Program-made: the position numbers and the translations under genes
Assembly: GCF_011612265.2 (NCBI RefSeq)
Contig: NZ_CP050134.2
Location: 620,001 to 684,000 of the forward strand
Reading direction: 5' to 3'
DNA from: Corynebacterium matruchotii
Lineage (GTDB): Bacteria > Actinomycetota > Actinomycetes > Mycobacteriales > Mycobacteriaceae
Length of the DNA stretch: 64,000 nt
The notes under the pieces: model-generated
Told to the model about the DNA's origin: nothing
Database searches by the model: none
Seen by the model: the letters and a program-made list of their open reading frames with translations, nothing else
Shown here: in pieces, positions 9,001 to 18,246 of the stretch
How the letters are laid out: the number at the start of each line of letters is the position of its first letter
Numbering within the stretch: the stretch's first letter is position 1

Positions 9001-11649
9001 ATGGCTGAAAATAACCGCGCAGACAAACTACCCAAATCGTGGGATCCCGCAACCGTCGAAAGTGCCCTCTACCAGGAATGGGTAGACCGAGGCTACTTTA
9101 CCGCCGACGTGAATTCCCTCAAACCGGCGTTTAGTATTGTCTTGCCGCCGCCCAACGTTACCGGCCAATTACACATGGGGCACGCCCTTGACCACACCCT
9201 CATGGATGCCATAGCCCGCCGCAAACGCATGCAAGGCTACGAGGTGCTATGGCTTCCCGGCATGGACCACGCCGGCATCGCCACCCAATCCAAGGTAGAA
9301 GCCCGGCTGAAAGAAACCGAAGGAAAAACCCGCTGGGACTACAGCCGGGAAGAATTCATCGCCAAGGTATGGGAATGGAAGCGCGAATTCGGCGGCACCA
9401 TCGGCGAGCAAATGCGCGCCATCGGCGACTCCGTTGACTGGTCCCGGGAACGCTTCACCCTCGACGAAGGCCTATCCCGGGCCGTTCAAACCATTTTTAA
9501 GCAACTCTACGACCGGGGGCTTATCTATCGGGCGCACCGCCTCATTAACTGGTCGCCGGTGCTCGAAACCGCCGTCTCCGACATCGAGGTGGTGTACAAA
9601 GACGTCGACGGGGAACTAGTTTCCATCCGCTATGGCTCGTTAGACGACGACCAACCCCATGTCGTGGTCGCCACCACTCGGGTGGAAACCATGCTTGGCG
9701 ACGTGGCCGTGGCCGTCCACCCCGACGACGAGCGGTACCGGGACCTGGTGGGCACCCGCCTGCCCCACCCCTTCATCCCCGACCGCAGCATGATCGTGGT
9801 CGCCGACGACTATGTGGATCCCGAATTCGGCACCGGCGCCGTGAAAATCACCCCGGCCCACGACCCCAACGACTATGCCCTGGGCCTGCGCCACAACCTG
9901 GACATGCCCACCATCATGGATGCCACCGGGCACATCGCCGGCACCGGTACCATGTTCGATGGCATGGACCGGTTCGAAGCCCGGGTAAAAATCCGGGAAG
10001 AACTCGCCAAACAGGGCCGCATCGTCGCCGAAAAACGCCCCTACCAGCACTCCGTCGGGCACTCCGAACGCTCCGGGGAACCCATCGAACCCCGGCTCTC
10101 GCTGCAATGGTTCGTCAAAGTCGACGAACTGGCACGCATGGCCGGCGACGCCATCCGGGAAGGCGACACCACAATACATCCCACATCGGCCGAACCCCGC
10201 TACTTCGACTGGGTCGACGACATGCACGACTGGACCATTTCCCGGCAACTCTGGTGGGGTCACCGCATCCCCATCTGGTATGGGCCCGATGGGGAAGTGG
10301 TGTGCCTTGGCCCCGACGACGAGGTTCCCGAGGGCTACACCCAAGACCCGGACGTGCTCGACACCTGGTTCTCCTCCGCCCTCTGGCCGTTCTCCACCAT
10401 GGGCTGGCCCGAGAAAACCCCCGAACTGGAGAAGTTCTACCCAACATCCGTGCTGGTCACCGCCTACGACATCCTGTTCTTCTGGGTGGCCCGCATGATG
10501 ATGTTTGGTACCTTCGCCGGCCTCACCACCCCCGAAATCCTCGGGTCCGGCCGGGACGGGCGGCCCCAAATCCCATTCACCGACCTATTCCTCCACGGCC
10601 TGGTGCGCGACGAACACGGCCGGAAGATGAGCAAGTCGCTGGGCAACGGCATCGACCCCATGGACTGGGTGGCCGAATACGGTGCTGACGCGCTCCGCTT
10701 CACCCTCGCCCGCGGCTCCAACCCGGGCGTGGACCTGCCGCTCGGCGCCGACGCCGCCCAAAGCTCCCGGAACTTCGCCACCAAACTCTTCAACGCCACC
10801 CGGTTTGCCCTCATGAACGGCGCCCACGTTGCCGGCATCCCAGACGCCGCCGACCTCACCGACGCCGACAAGTGGATCCTCGGCCGACTGGAACAAGTGC
10901 GCGCCGCCGTCGACGACTACCTGGACCGCTACCAGTTCGCCAAGGCCAACGAGGCCCTGTACCAGTTCACCTGGAATGAATTCTGCGACTGGTACCTGGA
11001 AATAGCCAAAGTCCAGCCGGGGGAGGTCACCCAGCGGGTCTTGGGCTATGTGCTCGATACTCTCCTGCGGCTCCTGCACCCCACCATGCCGTTCGTCACC
11101 GAAACTCTGTGGCGGGCCCTCACCGACCAGGAATCCCTCAACCTGGCCACCTGGCCCACCCCCTCCGGCATCGCCCTGGACGATACTGCCGCCCGGCGCG
11201 TCGCCGACGTGGAAAAGCTGGTTACCGAGATCCGGCGGTTCCGGTCCGATCAGGGGGTGAAGCCCTCCCAGAAGGTGCCGGCCCAATTGGATTTCGCCGC
11301 CGTGGACCTGGACGGTCAGGAGCATGTGGTGCGGTCCCTCGCCCGGGTCACCGCGCCCGAGGCGGGTTTCGCCACGACTGCCGCCATTGAGGTGCGGCTT
11401 TCGGTGGGCACCGTGGTGGTGGCGTTGGACACGTCGGGTACCGTTGATAAGGCTGCGGAGCGGAAACGGTTGGAGAAAGATTTGGCCGCGCAGCAGAAAG
11501 AACTGGATTCCACCAGCAAGAAGCTGGCCAATGATGCGTTTCTTGCCAAGGCCCCGGCCGCGGTAGTTGCGAAGATCACGGAGCGGCAGCGGATTGCCAC
11601 GGAAGAGGTGGCCCGCATTAGTGCCCGGCTGCGAGAGCTTGAGGGGTAG
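9001..11649 (+). CDS. valS: Valyl-tRNA synthetase
   Basis: Class I synthetase that charges tRNA-Val, with editing of threonine. The 882 residues show the HIGH-type motif HMGH at 58-61 in [13 protein letters not shown], the CP1 editing insertion (about 190-400), the KMSKS loop at 542-546, an anticodon-binding domain, and the C-terminal coiled-coil tRNA arm rich in Lys/Glu. Length is normal. Start ATG 9001 has no strong Shine-Dalgarno. folC begins 3 bp after its stop, so the two are co-transcribed. Confidence 0.97.
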   Translation: MAENNRADKLPKSWDPATVESALYQEWVDRGYFTADVNSLKPAFSIVLPPPNVTGQLHMGHALDHTLMDAIARRKRMQGYEVLWLPGMDHAGIATQSKVEARLKETEGKTRWDYSREEFIAKVWEWKREFGGTIGEQMRAIGDSVDWSRERFTLDEGLSRAVQTIFKQLYDRGLIYRAHRLINWSPVLETAVSDIEVVYKDVDGELVSIRYGSLDDDQPHVVVATTRVETMLGDVAVAVHPDDERYRDLVGTRLPHPFIPDRSMIVVADDYVDPEFGTGAVKITPAHDPNDYALGLRHNLDMPTIMDATGHIAGTGTMFDGMDRFEARVKIREELAKQGRIVAEKRPYQHSVGHSERSGEPIEPRLSLQWFVKVDELARMAGDAIREGDTTIHPTSAEPRYFDWVDDMHDWTISRQLWWGHRIPIWYGPDGEVVCLGPDDEVPEGYTQDPDVLDTWFSSALWPFSTMGWPEKTPELEKFYPTSVLVTAYDILFFWVARMMMFGTFAGLTTPEILGSGRDGRPQIPFTDLFLHGLVRDEHGRKMSKSLGNGIDPMDWVAEYGADALRFTLARGSNPGVDLPLGADAAQSSRNFATKLFNATRFALMNGAHVAGIPDAADLTDADKWILGRLEQVRAAVDDYLDRYQFAKANEALYQFTWNEFCDWYLEIAKVQPGEVTQRVLGYVLDTLLRLLHPTMPFVTETLWRALTDQESLNLATWPTPSGIALDDTAARRVADVEKLVTEIRRFRSDQGVKPSQKVPAQLDFAAVDLDGQEHVVRSLARVTAPEAGFATTAAIEVRLSVGTVVVALDTSGTVDKAAERKRLEKDLAAQQKELDSTSKKLANDAFLAKAPAAVVAKITERQRIATEEVARISARLRELEG

Positions 11650-11652
11650 ACC

Positions 11653-13134
11653 ATGGTGGAGTTTAATGATGAGGGTTTGAGCCTGCCCATTGATATGGGT
11701 GATGGCGCCGCGGCGGATGCCGACAAGCCGGTGGTGCGGGAGGTGACTGCGGCGGATATGGCCGCGTTGGCCGAGGTGGAGGCCGAGTTGGATCAGCGGT
11801 GGAACGAAACCACCATTGATCCCACCCTGAGCCGCATGGAGCTGCTCATGGATTTGTTAGGCAATCCGGAGCGGTCGTTTGCCACAATCCATGTGGCCGG
11901 GACGAATGGGAAAACCTCCACGGTTCGGATGATCGAGTCGCTGATGCGGGCGTTTCACCGTCGCACCGGGCGGACCACGAGCCCGCACCTGCAATTGGTA
12001 ACCGAGCGGATCGCCATTGATGGTCGGCCGCTGCACCCCCAGGATTATGTGCGGATTTGGCGGGAGATCCAGCCGTATGTGGAGATGGCCGATGCGGAGA
12101 GTGTGAAGCAGGGCGGGCCGCGGCTGTCGAAGTTTGAGGTGTTGACCGCCATGGCCTATGCGGCTTTCGCGGATGCGCCGGTGGATGTTGCCGTTGTTGA
12201 GGTGGGGTTGGGGGGCCGGTGGGATGCCACGAATGTGATTAATGCTGATGTGGCGGTGATTACCCCTATCGGTTTGGACCACATGGATTATTTGGGGGAC
12301 ACCATTGCGGAGATTGCCGCGGAGAAGGCAGGCATTATTAAACAGCGGTGGGATCTTGATGACCTGTTGACGCCGCCCGATAATGTGGCGGTGATTGGGG
12401 AACAAGATCCGGCGGCGCTCACGGTAGTGTTGGAGCGTGCGGTGGCGACGGATGCGGCGGTGGCCCGGTACGGCATGGAGTTCGGGGTGGTGGAGTCGAG
12501 TATTGCGGTGGGGGGCCAGCAGGTGACTCTTCGGGGGCTTGGTGGCGAGTATCCCGATATTTTCCTGCCGCTTTCTGGGGCGCATCAGGCCCATAATGCG
12601 GCGGTGGCGTTGGCCGCGGTTGAGGCGTTTTTTGGGGCTGGTGCCGGCCGGAGCCTGGATCTTGATGTGGTTCGGGAGGGGTTTGCCGCGGTGGAGTCGC
12701 CGGGGCGGTTGGAGCGGGTTCGGTCCGCACCTACGGTGTTTCTTGATGCGGCCCATAATCCGCATGGGGCGCGTGCCCTGGCCCAGGCTCTCGAACGTGA
12801 TTTCGATTTCACTCGGCTGGTGGGGGTGGTGTCGGTGCTGGGGGATAAGGATGTTCGCGGGATTCTCCGGGAACTAGAGCCGTGCCTGCACGAGTTGGTG
12901 GTCACCCAGAACACGAGCCCCCGGGTGTTGCCGGCCGAGGAGTTGGCCGATATTGCCCGGGAGATTTTTGGCGAGGAGCGGGTTCATGTGGCCCAGGATT
13001 TGCCGGGCGCGGTGGCGTTGGCCGTGGAATTAGCGGAGGACACCGAGGTGCAGTCGGGTGCCGGGGTGATTATTACCGGTTCCGTGGTGACGGCGGGGGA
13101 GGCCCGAACATTATTTGGAAAGGAGCCCGCATGA
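11653..13134 (+). CDS. folC: Folylpolyglutamate synthase / dihydrofolate synthase
   Basis: Mur-ligase-like enzyme that adds glutamate to folates, possibly also to dihydropteroate. The 493 residues have the ATP loop VAGTNGKTS near residue 80, the metal/folate segment VEVGLGGRWDATNV, and the C-terminal domain with LDAAHNPHGA. An N-terminal extension of about 35 residues precedes the catalytic core. It starts 3 bp after valS, and its TGA overlaps the ATG of the next gene, so the three form an operon. Confidence 0.95.
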   Translation: MVEFNDEGLSLPIDMGDGAAADADKPVVREVTAADMAALAEVEAELDQRWNETTIDPTLSRMELLMDLLGNPERSFATIHVAGTNGKTSTVRMIESLMRAFHRRTGRTTSPHLQLVTERIAIDGRPLHPQDYVRIWREIQPYVEMADAESVKQGGPRLSKFEVLTAMAYAAFADAPVDVAVVEVGLGGRWDATNVINADVAVITPIGLDHMDYLGDTIAEIAAEKAGIIKQRWDLDDLLTPPDNVAVIGEQDPAALTVVLERAVATDAAVARYGMEFGVVESSIAVGGQQVTLRGLGGEYPDIFLPLSGAHQAHNAAVALAAVEAFFGAGAGRSLDLDVVREGFAAVESPGRLERVRSAPTVFLDAAHNPHGARALAQALERDFDFTRLVGVVSVLGDKDVRGILRELEPCLHELVVTQNTSPRVLPAEELADIAREIFGEERVHVAQDLPGAVALAVELAEDTEVQSGAGVIITGSVVTAGEARTLFGKEPA

Positions 13135-13601
13135 GTGGGGCGCGTGGTGACGATTCGGTAGATGCATCCGGTGCGGCCGGTTCGGCGGCTGCTGTGGGGG
13201 AGTATGGCCCGTTGGGGCCGGGTCACGCCCCCGTGAAGGATCCGCTGAAGGGGCTGCGGGGAGTGATGGCCGGCGCCATGGGCATGGAGGCCACGACGTT
13301 TTATTTGGCGCTCACGGTGATTTTGCGGGTTGATGGTGGCGCCTATTGGACCACTGTGAATTGGGTGTCGATCACGGTGTTGGCCACCTTGATGCTGGTG
13401 ATGAGTTTTTTCCAGGGCAAGTCGTGGGCGGTGCCGGTGAATATTGGGTTACAGGTTGTGGCCTTATTCGGATTTATTATCCATCCAGCTGTTGGGGTGG
13501 TTGCAGTGCTGTTTGCCGTGGTCTGGTGGTACATTTTGTACCTGCGGCGGAATCTACTGGAGCGGATGAAACGGGGATTATTGACGACCCAGCACACCTA
13601 G
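13131..13601 (+). CDS. DUF4233-type membrane protein after folC
   Basis: 156 residues with a disordered acidic N-terminus of about 35 residues and four hydrophobic segments (about 46-66, 70-91, 95-115 and 118-138). A basic end follows. Small proteins of this kind (DUF4233) commonly follow folC in actinobacteria; the role is unknown. AAAGGAG lies 5 nt before ATG 13131, which overlaps the folC stop as ATGA. Its last 125 bp overlap the 3' end of the opposite-strand gene. Confidence 0.85.
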   Translation: MSGARGDDSVDASGAAGSAAAVGEYGPLGPGHAPVKDPLKGLRGVMAGAMGMEATTFYLALTVILRVDGGAYWTTVNWVSITVLATLMLVMSFFQGKSWAVPVNIGLQVVALFGFIIHPAVGVVAVLFAVVWWYILYLRRNLLERMKRGLLTTQHT

Positions 13602-14709
13602 TCGCCGGTTGTCGTTCGCTGCTGTCCAAGCCGGTTGCCTTGCCCGCGGTTAGCGCCGCTGGGTCGCCGGTGGGGCTGGCGGGATTGTTGGCGTTAGTGC
13701 GGCGGCGGGTGTGGTAGCCCATGATCCCAATGCTCACCAGGCTGATGAGGGCGACGAGAAGCAGTGGGCTGGCCATGGCGAGGGCAAGGGGGCGGACGAA
13801 GGCCCGGCCGGTGTGAGACACGATCGTCATAAAGGTGGGGATACGCCACCAGTCGGTGAAATAATCCCCCACAAACCAGATGATAGTGAAGGTCATGGCC
13901 CAGAATATGCTGAATGGCACCCAGACGCGGCGGCGCACCGGACTGGTTTTGGGGAAGGCGAGCAGCACCATGCCTAAGAGCGCGAGCATGGGCACGACCG
14001 CAACCCCTATGGGCGGCAGCACGAGGGTGAACCCCAGGTCGGCGCCGAGCAGCACCCGCACCCGAATATGCACGAGCGCCACCAGGTAGTATCCGATGAC
14101 AGCAGTGCTGATCCACGCAAGCACCATGGTGTGCCGGTGGCTGCGGACCGGCCGAGGGTAACTGGCGCTTATCGACGCCGCGCCGGGTGTTGTGCTTTTC
14201 GACGCCTGTCGGGCGCGGACACCCCGCACCATGATATAGGTGTAGGCTATTAATGCTAAGGCGCCGACGATGATTGCGCACCACATCCACGCATGGGTGA
14301 CCCCCAGGTTGGTGAGCCACCCCACCAGGGGAAAATACTGGTTGCGGCCGTCAATCGTGTCGGTGGGAAGCCAGATCTCCAACAGGATCATGGCCCAGAA
14401 GAACCCAAACGGGGCCCGTAACTCCGACCATAAATGCCGGTAGCCGGGTGGGAAAATCCACAGGATTGCACCGCTGGCAATGAGGGCCGGAATGTAGAGC
14501 GTGGATTGGTAAACCAGGCCGTAGAAAACCCAACCATACAGGCCAAAAATGGGGCGAAAGAGCAGGCCAATATTGGGCACGAGAATGGCGGCCAACAGCC
14601 ACCAGAGCATCATGTAGTGGCGGGTGCTGCGGAGCCGACGGGCGGAGTAGTCATGAATGTGAGCTGAAGGTTGGGTGCTCATGGTGACAGGATAAGCACC
14701 CACAGACAT
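13477..14709 (-). CDS. Multi-spanning membrane protein with internal duplication
   Basis: 410 residues with about eight transmembrane segments and no family I recognise. Two halves resemble each other. Each has a PFGFFWAMILLEIW/PFSIFWAMTFTIIW helix, then a loop, then two hydrophobic helices ending in a basic tail (IMVRGVRARQ / IMGYHTRRR). A cytoplasmic linker between the halves carries two copies of the dispersed 12-mer. The start is uncertain (ATG 14709 or ATG 14682), as neither has a ribosome site. The tail of about 80 residues is hydrophilic, and its last 125 bp lie antisense to the preceding gene. Confidence 0.75.
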   Translation of the reverse strand: MSVGAYPVTMSTQPSAHIHDYSARRLRSTRHYMMLWWLLAAILVPNIGLLFRPIFGLYGWVFYGLVYQSTLYIPALIASGAILWIFPPGYRHLWSELRAPFGFFWAMILLEIWLPTDTIDGRNQYFPLVGWLTNLGVTHAWMWCAIIVGALALIAYTYIMVRGVRARQASKSTTPGAASISASYPRPVRSHRHTMVLAWISTAVIGYYLVALVHIRVRVLLGADLGFTLVLPPIGVAVVPMLALLGMVLLAFPKTSPVRRRVWVPFSIFWAMTFTIIWFVGDYFTDWWRIPTFMTIVSHTGRAFVRPLALAMASPLLLVALISLVSIGIMGYHTRRRTNANNPASPTGDPAALTAGKATGLDSSERQPATRCAGSSIIPVSSAPVDSAAGTKCTTRPRQTALQPPQQLDG

Positions 14710-14782
14710 TTATGTGAAAAAAGTTATGAATTGGTTATAGTTCAGGGGTAGCGGTGGGAGTTTTGCGATAGACTTTTTCCCC

Positions 14783-15193
14783 ATGACTGAACGTACCCTT
14801 ATTTTGATTAAACCCGACGGTGTGAAAAACGGCCACGTGGGTGACATCATTGCCCGCATTGAGCGTAAAGGCCTGAAATTTGTGGCCATGGACCTGCGGG
14901 TGGCCGACCGGGCCACCGCGGAAAAACACTATGCGGAACACGTGGATAAGCCATTTTTCGGCGAGCTCGTCGACTTCATCACATCCGCCCCGCTCGTTGC
15001 TGGCGTAATTGAGGGGCCGCGTGCCATTGATGCGTGGCGGCAGCTCGCCGGCGGCACCGACCCCGTGGGCAAGGCCACCCCCGGCACTATCCGTGGCGAC
15101 TTCGCCCTCAACGTTGCCGAAAACGTGGTGCACGGTTCCGACTCGCCGGAATCCGCCGCCCGCGAAATCGCCATCTGGTTCCCTAACCTATAA
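14783..15193 (+). CDS. ndk: Nucleoside diphosphate kinase
   Basis: Transfers the gamma phosphate from ATP to nucleoside diphosphates through a phosphohistidine. The 136-residue protein is standard: [11 protein letters not shown] at the N-terminus and the active-site signature NVVHGSDS, whose His lies near residue 117. TAGACT, a possible -10 box, ends 8 nt before ATG 14783 and no Shine-Dalgarno is seen, so the mRNA may be leaderless. Confidence 0.97.
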   Translation: MTERTLILIKPDGVKNGHVGDIIARIERKGLKFVAMDLRVADRATAEKHYAEHVDKPFFGELVDFITSAPLVAGVIEGPRAIDAWRQLAGGTDPVGKATPGTIRGDFALNVAENVVHGSDSPESAAREIAIWFPNL

Positions 15194-15210
15194 CCCCACC
15201 ACAAACCCCG

Positions 15211-15240
15211 GTCCCGGCCCAGTGATGGTCGGGACTTTCT
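15211..15240 (+). terminator. Terminator after ndk
   Basis: GTCCCG and CGGGAC form a 6-bp stem with a 13-nt loop and are followed by TTTCT, 17 bp after the ndk stop. Confidence 0.6.
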
Positions 15241-15290
15241 CGTGACAAATCGCATAGTGACCGGGGTGGGCACACCATAACCTGGACACT

Positions 15291-16310
15291 ATGCGGGATT
15301 TCAATAAAACCACCATGGCGTTTACCGTGGTGTGGGTGATGTGGGGCATCATTAGCGTGAGCTACACCGGCTCCACTCGGGGTGTTTTTCTCCCCAGCCT
15401 CATGGCGTGGCTGGCGTTCTGCGGCACCCACTGGGTGGTTTTCCTCCTGGTGAAAAACCTCACCACCTGGGTTGTGGCCCTCGTCATTGCCATTCAGCTC
15501 ATTTTCGCCATCATTTTGTGGTTGCTCATGCCCGGTCCGGTGCTCCTGTTTATCACCCCTTACCTCATCAACATGGTGGTTTTCACCCTGCCCGGGCTCA
15601 AAGCCGACCTGATAAGCGGCATTATTCTGCTGCTCATTGCCAGCGGCATCAGCTTCATCGGCGACAAACCGCCCATACGCATCATCAGCGTGCTTGTGGT
15701 GCTCACCGGCTATATTCTGGTCAGTCGGGTCACGGTGGAGCTCAACGAAGCAAATGGCAAAGCCCTCAGCAAGGCCCACCAGGAAGCCGACCGGGAACGC
15801 ATCGCCCGCGACATTCACGACCTGCTAGGCCAATCTCTGACTGTGGTGGCGCTCAAAGCCCAAATCATCGAACGGCTTTCCGCCGACCCGCATAATAAAC
15901 AACAGGCCGCGGAAATCACCGCCATATCTCGGCAGGCCATTGGGGAACTCCGCTACACGGTTGCGCAACTGCGCTGCCACACCATGGATGAGGAACTCGA
16001 AGCCGCCACCCAAGCTCTCGAAGCTGCCGGCATGAAGGTCACGGTGCATCGCAATGGGGAAATGCGGCACCGGGAATTCAGTTGGGTGCTCCGCAAGGCA
16101 GTCACCAATATCATTAGATATTCCCAGGCCACGGAGTGCACCATCACCATGAGTAATGGCGGGCTACAGATTAGCGATAACGGAATAGAGGGAGAAACCG
16201 CGCACCATGATGCGGAATTCGCCGAAGTTGCCCAGCGCATTACTCAAGCCGGGGGCAGTTTTCGCCTCGAACATATGAACGGAACAACGATTACCGCCGA
16301 ATTACGCTAA
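15291..16310 (+). CDS. Sensor histidine kinase with degenerate ATP lid
   Basis: 339 residues with six hydrophobic segments in the first 150 residues, no large extracellular domain, then a HisKA_3 dimerisation helix with phospho-acceptor His176 (RDIHDLLGQS) and an HATPase domain. The N box (AVTNIIRYS) and DNG of the G1 box are present. The Gly-rich lid GNGxxG seen in its paralogue is replaced by a stretch containing HHDAEF. It may therefore bind ATP poorly and act as a sensor partner. CATAAC lies about 10 nt before the ATG and no ribosome site is seen. The paralogous kinase starts 18 bp after its stop. Confidence 0.88.
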   Translation: MRDFNKTTMAFTVVWVMWGIISVSYTGSTRGVFLPSLMAWLAFCGTHWVVFLLVKNLTTWVVALVIAIQLIFAIILWLLMPGPVLLFITPYLINMVVFTLPGLKADLISGIILLLIASGISFIGDKPPIRIISVLVVLTGYILVSRVTVELNEANGKALSKAHQEADRERIARDIHDLLGQSLTVVALKAQIIERLSADPHNKQQAAEITAISRQAIGELRYTVAQLRCHTMDEELEAATQALEAAGMKVTVHRNGEMRHREFSWVLRKAVTNIIRYSQATECTITMSNGGLQISDNGIEGETAHHDAEFAEVAQRITQAGGSFRLEHMNGTTITAELR

Positions 16311-16328
16311 TGCCACAAGGAATACTCT

Positions 16329-17384
16329 ATGCAGCGTCACTCCACCGCACTCATGTTCACCGTGGTTTGGCTTTTTTGGTGTGCAATAACACTCATCAAC
16401 CTGCCTAACCATCAGGAAAGAATGATGCCCAGCCTCTTCGTGTGGGCGCTCATTTGCATAGTGCACTGCGTCTTCCACCAGTCGTTTTCCTACCTCGACA
16501 CCACACCGGTTATCCCACCCCGCTACCTGCTTATTCTCCTCACCATCCAGGTGGGGTTCGGCATTGCTCTTTGGGCGCTCATTCACGACTATGCCATTCG
16601 CGCTCTCGTCCCCTATCTCGCCCACCTTTTGGTGTTCTGTGTCGCCCGATTATGGGTTTCCCTGGTGAGCGGCAGCGCCATTATCGGTGCCGGCATTATG
16701 CTCTCTTTGCTTATCGACGAAGCAACCCACAAGGCCACCATCATGGACCTGGTCGATTGCTTCCTCTTTATCCTGGCATCACGGCTCCTCCTAGAATTCG
16801 ACAACCGGCGTCGACAAGCGAAAGAGCTTCGCCAACGCAAACACGACCGCGACCGCATTGCCCATGACGTCCACGAACTCCTCGGCGAATCACTCTCCAC
16901 CATTATCAGAACCGCCCGCAGCATAGAAGCAACCACCACCGATGACAGTCTCAAGCAACAAACCACCGAGATCATGGGCATCTCCCAGCAAGCCATGCAA
17001 GAACTCCACTACACCGTTGCCCAACTTCGATCCCGCACCGTCGAAGAAGAAATCGAAGCCGCCACCCAAGCCCTCGAAGCCGCCGGCATCACCGCCGTCA
17101 TCCACCGCGATGGTACGCTCACCCACCAAGAATTCAGCTGGGTGCTCCGCGAAATTGTCACCAATGTCATCCGCCATTCCCATGCCACCAGATGCGTCAT
17201 CAATATCGGCAATAACCACCTTATTGTGCATGACAATGGCGTAGGCATCGGCACGCACAAACGCGGCAACGGCATCACCGGGGTCACCGAACGAGTCACC
17301 CAAGCCGGCGGAACCATCAACTTCAACCACGCCAACGGCACCAAAGTAACAGCAGTCCTACCCGCAACAACACACATAAGATAA
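16329..17384 (+). CDS. Sensor histidine kinase, NarL/DesK type
   Basis: 351 residues, tandem paralogue of the preceding kinase. It has about six N-terminal hydrophobic segments, a HisKA_3 helix with His182 (HDVHELLGES), and a complete HATPase domain: N box EIVTNVIRHS, G1 DNGVGIG and lid GNGITGV. All motifs for autophosphorylation are intact, so this is the likely active partner of the response regulator that starts 5 bp after its stop. The signal is unknown; a membrane-embedded sensor of this type often reads envelope or lipid state. Confidence 0.92.
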   Translation: MQRHSTALMFTVVWLFWCAITLINLPNHQERMMPSLFVWALICIVHCVFHQSFSYLDTTPVIPPRYLLILLTIQVGFGIALWALIHDYAIRALVPYLAHLLVFCVARLWVSLVSGSAIIGAGIMLSLLIDEATHKATIMDLVDCFLFILASRLLLEFDNRRRQAKELRQRKHDRDRIAHDVHELLGESLSTIIRTARSIEATTTDDSLKQQTTEIMGISQQAMQELHYTVAQLRSRTVEEEIEAATQALEAAGITAVIHRDGTLTHQEFSWVLREIVTNVIRHSHATRCVINIGNNHLIVHDNGVGIGTHKRGNGITGVTERVTQAGGTINFNHANGTKVTAVLPATTHIR

Positions 17385-17389
17385 TTATT

Positions 17390-17992
17390 ATGAGCATCCG
17401 AGTTTTAATCGCCGATGACCAAGACCTCGTACGAGGCGCCCTGAAAGTACTCCTCAACCTCGAACCCGACATCAAAGTCGTCGCCGAACTCGGCAGCGGT
17501 GTGGGAGTGGCCGACGCTGTGAAAAAATACCGCGTTGACGTCGCTCTTCTCGATATCGAAATGCCCGATGTTAGCGGAATTGAAGCCGCTAAGACCTTGA
17601 AGGGTACCGATTGTGCCGTCATTATCGTCACCACCTTCGACCGCCCCGGATACTTCCAACGCGCAGTCGACGCAGGTGTCAGCGGCTACGTTGTCAAAGA
17701 CACCCCGCCCGATGAGCTTGCCGCCGCCGTCCGCCGCGTACATCACGGACTTCGCGTCTTCGATAACCACCTGGTCGAGGCCGCCCGCCGCGCTGGCAAT
17801 AACCCCCTCACGCCCCGCGAAATTGAAATCTGTAACGCGGCCAAAGACCACGCCAGCGTCGCCCAAATTGCCAACCGGATCTTCCTCAGCGAGGGTACCG
17901 TCCGGAACCACCTCTCGAACGTCATGGCAAAAACCGGGGCCCGTAACTATCACGAAGCCATTCACGCCGCTATCACAAAAGGCTGGTTATAG
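17390..17992 (+). CDS. NarL/DesR-family response regulator
   Basis: 200 residues. The receiver domain has acidic pocket Asp9/Asp10, phospho-acceptor Asp55 (LLDIEMPD), a conserved Thr/Lys pair (IIVTTF, VVKDTP), and a C-terminal LuxR-type helix-turn-helix (about 138-195, LTPREIEICNAA then IFLSEGTVRNHLSNV). It is the single regulator for the two upstream kinases and the last gene of that operon. Targets are not visible in the window. Confidence 0.93.
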   Translation: MSIRVLIADDQDLVRGALKVLLNLEPDIKVVAELGSGVGVADAVKKYRVDVALLDIEMPDVSGIEAAKTLKGTDCAVIIVTTFDRPGYFQRAVDAGVSGYVVKDTPPDELAAAVRRVHHGLRVFDNHLVEAARRAGNNPLTPREIEICNAAKDHASVAQIANRIFLSEGTVRNHLSNVMAKTGARNYHEAIHAAITKGWL

Positions 17993-18246
17993 CACAAACC
18001 AGTCACAGGGCGGCTGGCGCTAAGTGATAAAGCAATAGAATTATGGAACAATAGGAACTTGTGTGCATGTTACTCCCTACCCCAATGGGAGCGCCGAACC
18101 TATAAGCCACACGATCAAGAAAACTAAATAACATACGTACGATTTACAGATGAAATCTATCACCAATCCGTGTGGCAGCACCTAGCAGTTTTTGCGGCAT
18201 CTTTGCGCCCGGACGCCTGATAGAAGAATCCTCGCCAGGAGGAGAA

